A DNA stretch of 64,000 bases from Actinomadura hallensis (GTDB lineage Bacteria; Actinomycetota; Actinomycetes; Streptosporangiales; Streptosporangiaceae): positions 5,642,001 through 5,706,000 of the forward strand of contig NZ_VFPO01000001.1 of the NCBI RefSeq assembly GCF_006716765.1, in the 5' to 3' direction. Shown here piece by piece: positions 31,831 through 40,453 of the stretch. Position numbers and translations under genes: made by a program. Below the pieces are notes generated by a model. That model was not told the DNA's origin. It did no database searches and saw only the letters and a program-made list of their open reading frames with translations. The stretch's first letter is position 1; each line of letters opens with the position of its first letter.

Positions 31831-33842
31831 CCTGACGGGTGGTGCAGGCGGTAGGCGACGGAGCGGGCCAGGCGGGCGGCGACGCCCGGCGGCCGGTCGG
31901 CCTCGACCACCACCACGTACCGGCCGACCCGCAGCGCGATCATCCCGGCGGCGGGGCCGATCTCGTACGCCTCGTCCGCGCCGATGTCGCGGCGCCTGCG
32001 GGCCTTGGCCTGCGTGGCCTGGAGGGCGTCCAGCAGCTCCGAGGCCACGTGCTCGGTCCTGCCGACCCAGCGGACGCTGACGGTGAAGCCGCCCACCGTC
32101 CGCTCCACCGCGCCCTTCTCGCCGTCCCGGCCGTCCTTGCCGTCCTTGCCGCCCCCGGCGGGGCCGCCGGACGCTCCGGGCTCGGCGGAGGGAGACGCGG
32201 AACCGTCCGGGCCGGGCGAGGCGGCCCCCGCCGACCGCCGACCGGGCTCCCGCCCGTCCTCCGGGCCGTCGTCCTCCTCCCCGGCCGGGTCGTCCTCGGC
32301 GGGGCCCTCGTCTTCGGGCGGCTCGTAGCGGCAGGTCACCGGGCGCGGCAGCCGGACCGTGCCCGCGGACGCCCGGGACGGCTCGGCGGTGTGGCGTTCC
32401 ACGCGGGCCGCGGCGAGGTCGGCCTTCTTCAGCAGGGAGCAGGCGTCCGGCCAGTCGTCCACCGGGACGCCGCCGAGCTCGGCCGGGCCGTCGCCCGCGA
32501 GCCCGCCGCGCAGCGCGACCAGCCGCGCGGACCCGTCCGGGCGCGGCGCCGCCTGCGGGACGGCCGCGTACAGCAGCCCGCCCGCCGCCGCCAGCCACGG
32601 CTGCGGGCCGGGCAGGTCGAGGTTCACCGAGAGCGGCGCGGGCGCGGTCGTGGCGTCCCCGTCGGCGGGGTCGACGATGTCGACGCCCGCGGGCAGCAGC
32701 CGCCCCGACAGCCGGGGGCGCAGCGCGAACACGCGTCCGCCCGCCTGCGCGAGCGCCGCGTAAGCGGGGACCTCGCGCCCCCACTCGACCTTGCCGGACG
32801 GCACCCGCACCGCCTCCATGCGGGTCTCGCCGCGCTTGGCGCCGTCCGGGTGGTAGACGACCAGCAGCCGCCCCTGCAGCAGCACCCCCGGGCACATGGC
32901 GTCGCCGCAGACGTCGTCGCCCCGCCACACGCCGAACTGCTCGCCGTCCTCGTCGAACGCGCGCAGCGCCGTCCCGTCGGAGACGAGCGTGACGCCGTCC
33001 AGCATCGACACCTCGGGCGACTCGGCGGAGCCGAGCCGCCGCTCCCAGGCGACCTCGCCCGCGCCCGGCTCGACCGCCAGCAGCCGGCTGTGCCGCTCCT
33101 CGCCGCCGCAGTCGAGGGCCAGCGCGGCGAGGTCCTCCCGTCCCGCGGACGGGCGGGCGCCGCCCTCGAACAGCCGGCAGCGCTTCGGCAGCGGCAGCCG
33201 CCACACCCGGTTCCCGGTCGCCGCCGAGACCCCGATCAGGGTCCGGCGGTCGTCGTCGGTGGCGAGCAGGACGCCGGACCCGGCGGGCCAGCGCAGCGTC
33301 GCCCGCGGCACCGCGGCGGGACGCAGCCCCTCCCGCCGCCACAGCAGCCCGCCCGACAGCGCGTCGAACGCGATGACCAGCCGCGCGCCGCGGTCGCCGT
33401 CGCGCTCGAAGTAGCCGAGCAGCCGCGACCGCGTGGACGCCCAGCCGAGCAGCGTCCAGCCGGAGCGGCGGTAGCTCCAGCGCTCCGCGCCGGTCCGGGC
33501 GTCGCGGACCTCCAGCCCGCGCCCGGACGCCGTCACCACCTGCCCCAGGCCGACCGCGTAGGCGACCCCGTCGTAGCCCGCGACGGACCCGTGGTGGATG
33601 TGGGTCGTCCGCTCCCAGCTCACCGTGAGCGGGCCGGGCGGCGGCCCCACCTCCCGCTGCGGGGTGACGGGCTCGGCGGTGACGGTGTGGCGCACCTGCC
33701 ACCACTCGGCCCCGAGGACGAACCGGTCGACGAGGACGGCGACGAGCGCGATGGCCACGACGCCGGAGATCAGCCCGAGGGCCACGCGGACCCCGCCCAC
33801 CGACTCGGGCCGGCCGCCCGGCCGCTGCCGGCCTCCGCCCAC
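31800..33842 (-). CDS. membrane-anchored PQQ-like beta-propeller protein
   Basis: A 680-residue protein with a short cytosolic Gly/Arg-rich N-terminus, one TM (about 18-40) and a large extracellular part. Residues ~70-480 contain repeated blades with the pattern dxxTGxxxW (LEVRDARTGAERWSYRR; VIAFDALSGGLLWRRE; IGVSAATGNRVWRLP), typical of PQQ-binding-like propellers. Residues ~490-560 have CSLLKKADL, reminiscent of lipoprotein-type DUF3558-like domains, then a long acidic Pro/Gly/Asp linker and a final alpha/beta segment. Such proteins are thought to be extracellular scaffolds; no cofactor residue can be assigned. GTG 33842. Confidence 0.7.
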   Translation of the reverse strand: MGGGRQRPGGRPESVGGVRVALGLISGVVAIALVAVLVDRFVLGAEWWQVRHTVTAEPVTPQREVGPPPGPLTVSWERTTHIHHGSVAGYDGVAYAVGLGQVVTASGRGLEVRDARTGAERWSYRRSGWTLLGWASTRSRLLGYFERDGDRGARLVIAFDALSGGLLWRREGLRPAAVPRATLRWPAGSGVLLATDDDRRTLIGVSAATGNRVWRLPLPKRCRLFEGGARPSAGREDLAALALDCGGEERHSRLLAVEPGAGEVAWERRLGSAESPEVSMLDGVTLVSDGTALRAFDEDGEQFGVWRGDDVCGDAMCPGVLLQGRLLVVYHPDGAKRGETRMEAVRVPSGKVEWGREVPAYAALAQAGGRVFALRPRLSGRLLPAGVDIVDPADGDATTAPAPLSVNLDLPGPQPWLAAAGGLLYAAVPQAAPRPDGSARLVALRGGLAGDGPAELGGVPVDDWPDACSLLKKADLAAARVERHTAEPSRASAGTVRLPRPVTCRYEPPEDEGPAEDDPAGEEDDGPEDGREPGRRSAGAASPGPDGSASPSAEPGASGGPAGGGKDGKDGRDGEKGAVERTVGGFTVSVRWVGRTEHVASELLDALQATQAKARRRRDIGADEAYEIGPAAGMIALRVGRYVVVVEADRPPGVAARLARSVAYRLHHPSGHGPSPPGPS

Positions 33843-33984
33843 GACCGCGCCGCCCCCTTCCGTCTACCGTGCTTTCAGGACGACACCCACCTTGCCGTGC
33901 GCGGGGCCTGCGCGCGACAGAACGGACCAACCATCGAGCGGAGCTCGTCCACCGAACGGCGGTGAGCGGGCGCCGCCAGACCCT

Positions 33985-34000
33985 ATGACCAGATGGTCAT
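33985..34000. promoter_or_regulatory. palindromic operator candidate
   Basis: ATGACCA-GA-TGGTCAT is a 7+7 bp inverted repeat, 20 bp upstream of the SRPBCC start and close to its GGAGG ribosome site. Its size and symmetry fit a TetR- or MarR-type operator. A TetR gene lies at 38826, but a link is unproven. Confidence 0.4.
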
Positions 34001-34020
34001 GGAGTGGGAGGATTCCGCCT

Positions 34021-34536
34021 ATGGAACGGGAGTGGGTGATCGAGGAGAGCGTGGTCGTCGCGGCGCCCGCGGAGGACGTGTACGCGGCCGTCGCCGATCC
34101 GCGCCGGATGCGCGAGTGGAGCCCGGAGGTGTTCGCCACCTGGGTGATGGGCCGGACGATCGGGGTCGGCACGAGGTTCGTCGGGTTCAACCGGCTCGGG
34201 TGGCGGGTGTGGTTCACCACGTGCCGGGTGACGTCCGCGGTCCCCGGCGAGGCGTTCGCGTTCCGGGTCTTCAGCTTCGGGATCCCGGTGGCGCTGTGGG
34301 GCTACCGCGTCGAGGCCGTCGGCGGCGACGGCGCGGGGGAGCCCCGGACGCGGCTCACCGAGTACTGGGAGGACCAGCGGCGCGACCACCGCGGCGCCGG
34401 GTTCGTCTCGCTGCTCGGCCGGCTGTTCACCGGCGTTCCCGCCGACCGGCGCGCCGCCGTCAACCGGGAGGGGATGCGCGCGACGCTCGGCCGGATCCGC
34501 GCGGTGCTCGAGCAGGGGCGGCGCGAAAAGGGGTGA
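34021..34536 (+). CDS. SRPBCC (START/Bet v1-like) family protein
   Basis: A 171-residue cytosolic protein of polyketide cyclase/dehydrase type. It begins EWVIEESVVVAAPAEDVYAAVADPRRMREWSPEV, the hallmark of the fold: strand, V-shaped helices, then DPxRMxxWSPE. Further strands form the antiparallel sheet, and a long C-terminal helix (RRAAVNREGMRATLGRIRAVL) closes the pocket. It binds a hydrophobic ligand of unknown nature. ATG 34021 has GGAGG 12 nt upstream. A palindrome just upstream suggests repression. It lies close to the acetoacetate-decarboxylase-like gene, which has a separate operator. Confidence 0.8.
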   Translation: MEREWVIEESVVVAAPAEDVYAAVADPRRMREWSPEVFATWVMGRTIGVGTRFVGFNRLGWRVWFTTCRVTSAVPGEAFAFRVFSFGIPVALWGYRVEAVGGDGAGEPRTRLTEYWEDQRRDHRGAGFVSLLGRLFTGVPADRRAAVNREGMRATLGRIRAVLEQGRREKG

Positions 34537-34569
34537 GCCGGCCGGCCCCCGGGCCTTGGCTCCAAAACG

Positions 34570-34581
34570 AGAACCTGTTCT
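34570..34581. promoter_or_regulatory. KstR-like operator overlapping promoter
   Basis: AGAAC-CT-GTTCT is a perfect 5+5 bp palindrome, ending 9 bp before the GTG at 34591. It resembles the AGAAC-N2-GTTCT core bound by KstR, the TetR-family repressor of steroid catabolism in actinobacteria. Its position would block the promoter. The match is from memory of the motif, not from a search. Confidence 0.45.
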
Positions 34582-34590
34582 ACTAACAGT

Positions 34591-35337
34591 GTGACAAGCG
34601 CCGTACGAGCCCATGCGATCCAGGGCGAGCGGGTCGAGCTGCCCGTGCGCATCCGCGACGCCGCGGTGGCGTCGGCGATGTTCGCCGTGCCCGCCGACGC
34701 CGCCCGCGCCGTCATCGCCTACTCCGGCCTCGACGTGGCCGAACCGCTGCCGGGCAGGGCGATCTGCTCGCTGGCCTTCGTCCGGTACGCCGACGGGGAC
34801 CTCGGGCCCTACCACGAGTTCGCCGTCGCGTTCCTGGTCCGGCCGCCCGGCTCGCCGCCGCCGGCCGGGGCGCTCGGCGGCCTGCGCGCCATGGCCGGGG
34901 CCGGGGCGTTCATCCACTGGCTGCCGGTCAACCAGGAGTTCACCCTGGAGGCCGGGCGGACGATCTGGGGCTTCCCGAAGGAGATGGCCGACATCTCGAT
35001 GGACCTCGCCGGGCGCGTACAGCGGTGCGCGGTGCGGATCGGCGGCCGGACGGCGATCGAGGTGGCCGTCAGGCCGGGCGCGCCGGTTCCCGGCGGGTCC
35101 GCGGCGCCGAGGGTCGAGGCGTACTCGTGCATGGACGGCGTCACCCGCCGCACGCCGTGGACCGTCACGCCCTCCGACGTGCGGATGCGGCCGGGCGGGG
35201 CGAAGGTCGTCCTCGGCGACCATCCGGTGGCGGAGGAGCTCCGGAGCCTCGGCCTGGACCGGGCGCGCGCGCTGAGCACGAGCACGGTCGGGCATCTCCG
35301 GATGAGCTTCGAGGCGGCCGAGGAGGTCCTCCGATGA
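34591..35337 (+). CDS. acetoacetate decarboxylase family protein
   Basis: A 248-residue protein of the ADC superfamily. Visible features are LPVRIRDAAVASAMFAVPADAARAVIAYSGLDV, the central YHEFAVAFLVRPP strand, IHWLPVNQEFTLEAGRTIWGFPKEMADISM (the GFPK lysine is the family's Schiff-base position) and a C-terminal DxxxRPGxxxxLGDHP region. The reaction is unknown; many actinobacterial members are not true acetoacetate decarboxylases. GTG 34591 follows a KstR-like palindrome, so lipid or sterol-related control is possible. Its stop overlaps the start of the SDR gene (ATGA). Confidence 0.78.
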   Translation: MTSAVRAHAIQGERVELPVRIRDAAVASAMFAVPADAARAVIAYSGLDVAEPLPGRAICSLAFVRYADGDLGPYHEFAVAFLVRPPGSPPPAGALGGLRAMAGAGAFIHWLPVNQEFTLEAGRTIWGFPKEMADISMDLAGRVQRCAVRIGGRTAIEVAVRPGAPVPGGSAAPRVEAYSCMDGVTRRTPWTVTPSDVRMRPGGAKVVLGDHPVAEELRSLGLDRARALSTSTVGHLRMSFEAAEEVLR

Positions 35338-36056
35338 CGCGGACGGCGCTGGTGACCGGCGCCGCGGGCGGCCTCGGCGCGCTCGCGGCGCGGCGGCTGG
35401 CCGCGGCCGCCTGGGACGTCGTCGCGGTCGACGCCGACGCCGAAGGGCTGGCCAGGACGGCGCTGCGCTCCCCCAACATGCACGTCCGGACGTGCGACGT
35501 CACCGACCCCGGCGCGGTCGCGGACGTGGTGGCCATGGCCGGCAGCGTCCAGCGCGTCGTGCACGCGTCCGCGGTCCCGCCCGCCGGGCCGACGCTGGAG
35601 CAGCCGCCGGACGAGGTGGAGCGGGCCCTGCGGACCGGCGTCCTCGGCGCCGTCAACGTCGTGCGGGCGACGCTTCCCGGCATGCTGGAACGCGGAAGCG
35701 GCGAACTGATCCTCTGCCCGGCGCACCCGGAACCGGACGTGCCGGACGGACCCGCGCCCGCTTCGATGACCACCGCCTCGATGACCACCGCTTCGATGGC
35801 CACCGGCTCGATGATCACGGCGGCCGTCGCCGCGTACGCCGACGCGCTGTTCGCCGAGCACGGCGGGCGCGGCGTCACGATCCGCTGCTGCGCCGCGCCT
35901 CCCGGCGTCGCGCCGCGGCTGGTCCTCGACGCGGTCGACCGGTCGCTCGCGCGTCCCGCCGCGGAGGTCCGCGTCACCCCGGCGCCCGGCCTCCGGAGGC
36001 TGCTCCCGGCGCGGGCGGCGCGGGGCGCGGCCGCCGGGGGGTTCGCGCCGCGCTGA
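35334..36056 (+). CDS. degenerate short-chain dehydrogenase/reductase
   Basis: A 240-residue SDR-like protein. The nucleotide-binding start is intact (ALVTGAAGGLGALAARRLAA, TGxxxGxG), as are the Asp of CDVTDPGAV and an NNAG-like HASAVPP. Where SDRs carry the catalytic YxxxK, four tandem 15-bp repeats (35762-35821) encode SMTTA-like pentapeptides instead, and the following AAVAAYADALFAEH matches the helix normally beginning right after the catalytic Lys. No Tyr-x3-Lys is present, so it is probably not an active dehydrogenase. ATG 35334 overlaps the stop of the decarboxylase-like gene. Confidence 0.75.
   Translation: MTRTALVTGAAGGLGALAARRLAAAAWDVVAVDADAEGLARTALRSPNMHVRTCDVTDPGAVADVVAMAGSVQRVVHASAVPPAGPTLEQPPDEVERALRTGVLGAVNVVRATLPGMLERGSGELILCPAHPEPDVPDGPAPASMTTASMTTASMATGSMITAAVAAYADALFAEHGGRGVTIRCCAAPPGVAPRLVLDAVDRSLARPAAEVRVTPAPGLRRLLPARAARGAAAGGFAPR
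35762..35821. repeat. four in-frame 15-bp repeats inside the SDR gene
   Basis: Four adjacent copies of a unit like TCGATGACCACCGCC encode SMTTA, SMTTA, SMATG, SMITA. Because the unit is a multiple of three, copy-number change keeps the frame. The array lies where the SDR catalytic motif is expected. Confidence 0.8.
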
Positions 36057-36147
36057 CGGCCGACCCGACCGCATAAGCTGGCTCCTTCGCCCCTTCGGGG
36101 TGCCGGGGGACGTCCCCGGCGCGACACACGTGCGAGGAGCAGCCTGC

Positions 36148-38703
36148 ATGTCGTCCCAGGTCAACGGACGGCCGACCGGCCCCGGCGGCACGGTCAAGGA
36201 CCGTGAGATCGCCGCCGAGCAGCGCTACGTCGACCGTGCCTACGCGCGCCTGGAGGAGATGCGCGCGGAGGCCCAGGCCATGATCCGCGAGGGCTACCGG
36301 CAGTCGCTCGCCGGCACCAAGGGCTCGCTCGTGGACCGCGACGCGATGGTCCACCAGGCGGCCCTGCGCGCCCAGGCCCTCGACGTCGCCGACGACGGCC
36401 TGGTGTTCGGGCGGCTCGACCTCGCCTCCCGGGAGGTCCGCTACATCGGCCGCATCGGCGTGCGCACCAGCGAGCACGACTCCCTGGTGATCGACTGGCG
36501 CGCCCCCGCCGCCGAGGACTTCTACCGCGCCACGCCGGAGGACCCGCGCGGCGTCGTGCGCCGCCGCGTCCTGCACTCGCGCGGGCACACGGTCGTCGAC
36601 CTGGAGGACGACCTGCTCGACCCGGACCGGGCCGAGGGGCTGACGATCGTCGGCGACGGCGCGTTCATCGCCTCCCTCGCCCGCACCCGCGAGGGCGAGA
36701 TGCGCGACATCGTCGCGACGATCCAGCGCGAGCAGGACGAGGTGATCCGGGCGCCCGCCGACGGGACCGTCCTGGTGCGCGGCGCCCCCGGCACCGGCAA
36801 GACGGCCGTCGCGCTGCACCGCGTCGCGTACCTGCTGTTCCGGCACCGGCGCCGGTTCGGCTCCCGGGGGGTGCTGGTCGTCGGCCCGAACCGCAGGTTC
36901 ACCGCCTACATCGAGCGGGTGCTGCCCTCGCTCGGCGAGGGCTCGGCGACGCTGCGCTCGCTCGGCGACCTCGTGGAGGGCGTGACGGCGGCCGCGCACG
37001 ACCCGCCGCGCCTCGCGCGGCTCAAGGGCGCCGGGGCGATGGCGGCGGTGCTGCGGCGCGCCGTCGCCGACCACCCGCCCGACGCGCCCGACGAGCTGCG
37101 CGTGGTGTACAAGGGCGTCGTCGTGACGCTCGACCGGGACGCCCTCGACCGGATCAGGAGCGACGTCCACCGGCGCAGCCGCGGCAGCGTCAACGCGGCG
37201 CGCGGCCGGGCCGCCGAGGCGCTCCTGGACGCCCTCTGGGACCGCTTCACCGACGTCGGAGGCCCGGAGGCGGCCGCGGAGGCGGAGAGCGCCGAGGAGG
37301 GCCTGTGGAACGCGATCCTGGCCGCCGACGGGCTCGCCGAGCTCGACGCGGAGCCCGCCGCGCCCGCGAGCGGCAGCGGCCGGGCCGGGGGGCGCGACGG
37401 GCGGCGGGGCGGCGACCCCGAGCGCGACCGGTTCGTCGCGCGGGTCCGCGAGCAGCGCGCGTTCACCGACTTCCTCGTCGCCTGGTGGCCGCTGCGCCGC
37501 CCGCTCGACGTGCTCCGCTCGCTCGGCGACCCGGCCCGGCTGCGCCGCGCCGCCGGGCGGGACCTCGGCCGCGCCGACGTCGAGCCGCTCGCCCGGTCGT
37601 GGGCCGGGGACGCGCCGCTCACCTACCAGGACGTCGCGCTCCTCGACGAGATCGACGCGCTGCTCGGGTCGCCGCCCCGCCCGTCCCGCCGCGGCCGTCC
37701 CGCCGCCGAGGACGACCCGTTCGTGGTGGACGGCGTCAACATCCTCACCGGCGAGGTGGTGGCCGACGAGACCTGGGAGCCGGAGATGCAGGAGCTCACC
37801 ACCGCCATCGAGCGGCTGGAGCGGTCGCGGCGCGTGGACGACGGCGTGGTGGAGGAGCGTCCCGAGTACGCCCACATCGTCGTGGACGAGGCCCAGGACC
37901 TCTCCCCCATGCAGTGGCGCATGCTGGGCCGCCGCGGGCGCCAGGCCAGCTGGACGATCGTCGAGGACCCCGCGCAGAGCGCCTGGGAGGACCTGGACGC
38001 CGCCCGCGAGGCGATGGAGGCGGCGCTCGGCGGCGGGCGGGCCGGCTCCCGGCGCTCGTCCCGGGCCTCGTCGCGGGGGCGGCGGCCGCGCAAGCCCCCG
38101 CCCGTCCGGGCGCGGTACGAGTACGAGCTGACCACGAACTACCGCAACTCCACCGAGATCGCCGCCGTGTCGGCGCGGGTGCTGGCCCTGGCGCTGCCCG
38201 AGGCCCGCCCAGCCCGCGCCGTCCGCGCGTCCGGCATCGAGCCGGTCATGCGGGTGGTCCCCGGTCTCGGCGCCGCCACCGCGCGGCAGGCGGCCGAGGA
38301 GCTGCTCGGGCAGGTGGAGGGCACGATCGGCGTGATCGTGCCGCTGCCTCCCGAGGAGTCCGGGCAGGAACCGGCGCAGCGGGCCGCGGAGGAGCAGCCG
38401 ACCCTGTTCGACGAACTCGCACAGGACGGGCCCGCGCAGCACGGGTCCGCGCCGCCCGCCGCCTGGACCGCCGCCGACCGGGAGCGGATCGCCGCCGGCC
38501 TGCCGGAGCGCGTGCAGGTCCTCGACGTCCTGGAGGCGAAGGGCCTGGAGTTCGACGCCGCGGTGATCGTGGCGCCCGAGACCATCGCGACCCAGTCGCC
38601 GCGGGGCCTGCGCGTCCTCTACGTCGCCGTGTCCCGCGCCACGCAGCGGCTCACCGTCCTCACCGCCGACCCCGGATGGCGCGACACGCTCCTCAAGGAT
38701 TGA
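36148..38703 (+). CDS. helD: HelD-type superfamily 1 helicase-like ATPase (RNA polymerase remodelling factor)
   Basis: An 851-residue protein. An N-terminal coiled-coil region (DREIAAEQRYVDRAYARLEEM) precedes the Walker A motif VLVRGAPGTGKTAVALHRVAYLLF (about residue 215), Walker B IVVDEAQDLSPMQWRMLGRR (about 577), motif III WTIVEDPAQSAW and motif VI-like VLYVAVSRATQRLTVL at the C-terminus. This is the HelD layout: the N-terminal arm enters the secondary channel of RNA polymerase and helps free stalled enzyme from DNA. Low-complexity linkers (GGGRAGSRRSSRASSRGRR) are present. ATG 36148 has GAGGAG 9 nt upstream. No rifamycin-associated element is seen upstream. Confidence 0.85.
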   Translation: MSSQVNGRPTGPGGTVKDREIAAEQRYVDRAYARLEEMRAEAQAMIREGYRQSLAGTKGSLVDRDAMVHQAALRAQALDVADDGLVFGRLDLASREVRYIGRIGVRTSEHDSLVIDWRAPAAEDFYRATPEDPRGVVRRRVLHSRGHTVVDLEDDLLDPDRAEGLTIVGDGAFIASLARTREGEMRDIVATIQREQDEVIRAPADGTVLVRGAPGTGKTAVALHRVAYLLFRHRRRFGSRGVLVVGPNRRFTAYIERVLPSLGEGSATLRSLGDLVEGVTAAAHDPPRLARLKGAGAMAAVLRRAVADHPPDAPDELRVVYKGVVVTLDRDALDRIRSDVHRRSRGSVNAARGRAAEALLDALWDRFTDVGGPEAAAEAESAEEGLWNAILAADGLAELDAEPAAPASGSGRAGGRDGRRGGDPERDRFVARVREQRAFTDFLVAWWPLRRPLDVLRSLGDPARLRRAAGRDLGRADVEPLARSWAGDAPLTYQDVALLDEIDALLGSPPRPSRRGRPAAEDDPFVVDGVNILTGEVVADETWEPEMQELTTAIERLERSRRVDDGVVEERPEYAHIVVDEAQDLSPMQWRMLGRRGRQASWTIVEDPAQSAWEDLDAAREAMEAALGGGRAGSRRSSRASSRGRRPRKPPPVRARYEYELTTNYRNSTEIAAVSARVLALALPEARPARAVRASGIEPVMRVVPGLGAATARQAAEELLGQVEGTIGVIVPLPPEESGQEPAQRAAEEQPTLFDELAQDGPAQHGSAPPAAWTAADRERIAAGLPERVQVLDVLEAKGLEFDAAVIVAPETIATQSPRGLRVLYVAVSRATQRLTVLTADPGWRDTLLKD

Positions 38704-38716
38704 GCCACGCCCAGGG

Positions 38717-38747
38717 CCGGGCGCCCGGGACGTCGTCCCCCGCCCGG
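38717..38747 (+). terminator. two-tier hairpin after helD
   Basis: Outer arms CCGGGCG (38717-38723) and CGCCCGG (38741-38747) enclose inner arms GGGAC (38727-38731) and GTCCC (38735-38739). It starts 13 bp after the helD stop. No T-run follows. Confidence 0.5.
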
Positions 38748-38825
38748 TGATCTGCGAGCGGTGAAAAGTGCACGGTCGCGCCGTTAGGCTGACGCTGCCC
38801 CATTCGCACGGGTGGACGGAGAGCG

Positions 38826-39476
38826 ATGAGCGGCCGGAACCCCGCGCCCAGGCGCAGCTACGGTGGCCGTTCGGCGGAGGAGCGCCGCGCCGACCGGCGG
38901 GGACGCCTGCTGGCGGCCGGCCTGGAACTGTTCGGCACCCGGGGCTACTCGGCCACGTCCATCGAGAAGCTGTGCGCCACGGCGAGCGTGTCCACGCGCA
39001 ACTTCTACGAGGAGTTCTCCGGGCGCGAGGAACTGCTCGTCGCGCTGCACAGCGACATCAACGAGCGGGCCTCCGCAGCCCTCGCCGCCGCCTACGCCGA
39101 GGAGCCGGACGCCGGCCTCGCCGCCCGCGTCGAGCGGGCCGCGCCCGCGTTCGTCACCGTCACCGCCAGCGACCCCCGCTGGGCCCGCATCGCGTTCGTC
39201 GAGGTCATCGGCGTCAGCGCCGGGCTGGAGCGGCACCGGCTGCGCTGGCGCTCGCGGTGGGAGGACGCCCTCGTCGGCATGGCCCGGGAGGCGGTCGAGC
39301 GCGGCGAGGCCGTGGACCGCGACTACCGCCTCACCATGATCGCCCTGATCGGGGCGGTCAACAACCTCGTCCACCACTGGTCCGCCCGCGGGCAGGACAT
39401 CCCGCTCGACGACATCACCGCGGAGCTGACCCGCCTGATCCTCGCGGCCGTCACCGCCCCGCCGGCCGGGCCCTAG
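38826..39476 (+). CDS. TetR family transcriptional regulator
   Basis: A 216-residue regulator. The N-terminal helix-turn-helix domain runs ADRRGRLLAAGLELFGTRGYSATSIEKLCATASVSTRNFYEEFSGREELLVAL, with the usual pattern of TetR proteins (NFYEEFSGREELL in the place of YYHFxxKExLL). The C-terminal ligand domain is helical. Ligand and targets are unknown; palindromes at 33985 and 34570 are candidates. A TAGGCT -10 box (38785-38790) and a GGAGAG ribosome site precede ATG 38826. The 3' end overlaps the convergent GT2 by 4 bp. Confidence 0.88.
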   Translation: MSGRNPAPRRSYGGRSAEERRADRRGRLLAAGLELFGTRGYSATSIEKLCATASVSTRNFYEEFSGREELLVALHSDINERASAALAAAYAEEPDAGLAARVERAAPAFVTVTASDPRWARIAFVEVIGVSAGLERHRLRWRSRWEDALVGMAREAVERGEAVDRDYRLTMIALIGAVNNLVHHWSARGQDIPLDDITAELTRLILAAVTAPPAGP

Positions 39477-40453
39477 ATGATGGGCGGACGGCCCGTGAGG
39501 GTCATGCGCCAGGCGGTGCGCCACCTGATGGGACGGCGGGGCCCGGCGGGCCTGCGCCACCCCTCCGCGAAGCCCTTGAACCAGGGCTTCAGCGCGCTCG
39601 GCCTGCGCTCCCGCACGACGGTCATGGCGACCCACACCGCGAGGTAGGTGAACGCCAGCGGCCACGGCAGGTTGCGGCGCGCCAGCCAGACCCGGTTGCG
39701 GGCGTTGTACCGGTAGAACATGTCGTGCCGGGTGGGCAGGACGGCCGGGTGGAACATCACCGCGGACGCGTCGTACACGATGCGGTAGCCGGCGTCGAGG
39801 ACCCGCCACGCGAGGTCGGTCTCCTCGTGGGCGTAGAAGAAGTCCTCCGGGAGGCCGCCCCCGGCGTCGAACGCGGCGCGGCGGACCGCGCAGGCGCCGC
39901 CCAGGAACGTGGTGACGGCGGACGAGCGCTCCGGGTCGCCCGCGCGCAGCCGGGGCACGTGGCGCCGCTCGCCGCGGCCGCCCTCCGGGTCGCGGACGCG
40001 GAACGACACGACCCCCAGGTCGGGCTCGGCGGCGAACCGGTCGCGCAGGTAGGTGCCGAGGCGGGTGGAGCGGTACCAGCCGTCGTCGTCCAGGAACAGG
40101 ATGACGTCGCCGCTCGACGCCTCGACGCCCCGGTTGCGCCCCGCCGGGATGCCGACGTTCTTCGGCAGGCGGAGCAGGGTCACCCGCTCGTCCTCGAAGG
40201 CCGGGTCGTCGCCCGGGGTCCAGTCGCCGGGGACGCCGTTGCCGACGAGGATCACCTCGACGGCGACGTTCTCCTGGTCGAGGGCGCTGCGCACCGCGCG
40301 GGCCAGCTCGGCCGGGCGGTTCCCCATGGTCAGGATGACGACGCTCAGGGTGACGCCCCCGCCCTCGCGGGGGGCCGGGACACGCTCCTCGGGGTCCACG
40401 GCGCCGGGCCGCGCGGAGTCGGGGCCCACGGCGTCCTCGTCGAGCGAGGTCAC
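39473..40453 (-). CDS. glycosyltransferase family 2, rhamnosyl/WbbL-like
   Basis: A 326-residue GT2 enzyme. After a ~35-residue acidic Pro-rich N-terminus comes LSVVILTMGNRPAELARAVRSAL, then LLRLPKNVGIPAGRNRG, the metal site LFLDDDGWYRST, LGGACAVRRAAFDAGGGLPEDFFYAHEETDLAWRVLDAG (the ED/HEETD catalytic-base region), and a C-terminal helix-rich part that probably lies on the membrane. GTG 40453 overlaps the stop of the phosphatidyltransferase gene (GTGA), making this the last gene of the polyol-phosphate operon. It may glycosylate the product of that operon. Confidence 0.85.
   Translation of the reverse strand: MTSLDEDAVGPDSARPGAVDPEERVPAPREGGGVTLSVVILTMGNRPAELARAVRSALDQENVAVEVILVGNGVPGDWTPGDDPAFEDERVTLLRLPKNVGIPAGRNRGVEASSGDVILFLDDDGWYRSTRLGTYLRDRFAAEPDLGVVSFRVRDPEGGRGERRHVPRLRAGDPERSSAVTTFLGGACAVRRAAFDAGGGLPEDFFYAHEETDLAWRVLDAGYRIVYDASAVMFHPAVLPTRHDMFYRYNARNRVWLARRNLPWPLAFTYLAVWVAMTVVRERRPSALKPWFKGFAEGWRRPAGPRRPIRWRTAWRMTLTGRPPII

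Noticed and set aside
31839..33965. 708-codon plus-strand ORF opposite the PQQ-repeat protein
   Set aside because: Composition is Arg/Gly/Pro/His-rich without domains; it is the antisense of a clear propeller gene in very GC-rich DNA.
36061..36147. Rifamycin-associated element upstream of helD
   Set aside because: The region has a TAAGCT hexamer and a CCCC-TTC-GGGG hairpin, but not the long inverted element known upstream of rifamycin-induced helicase genes.
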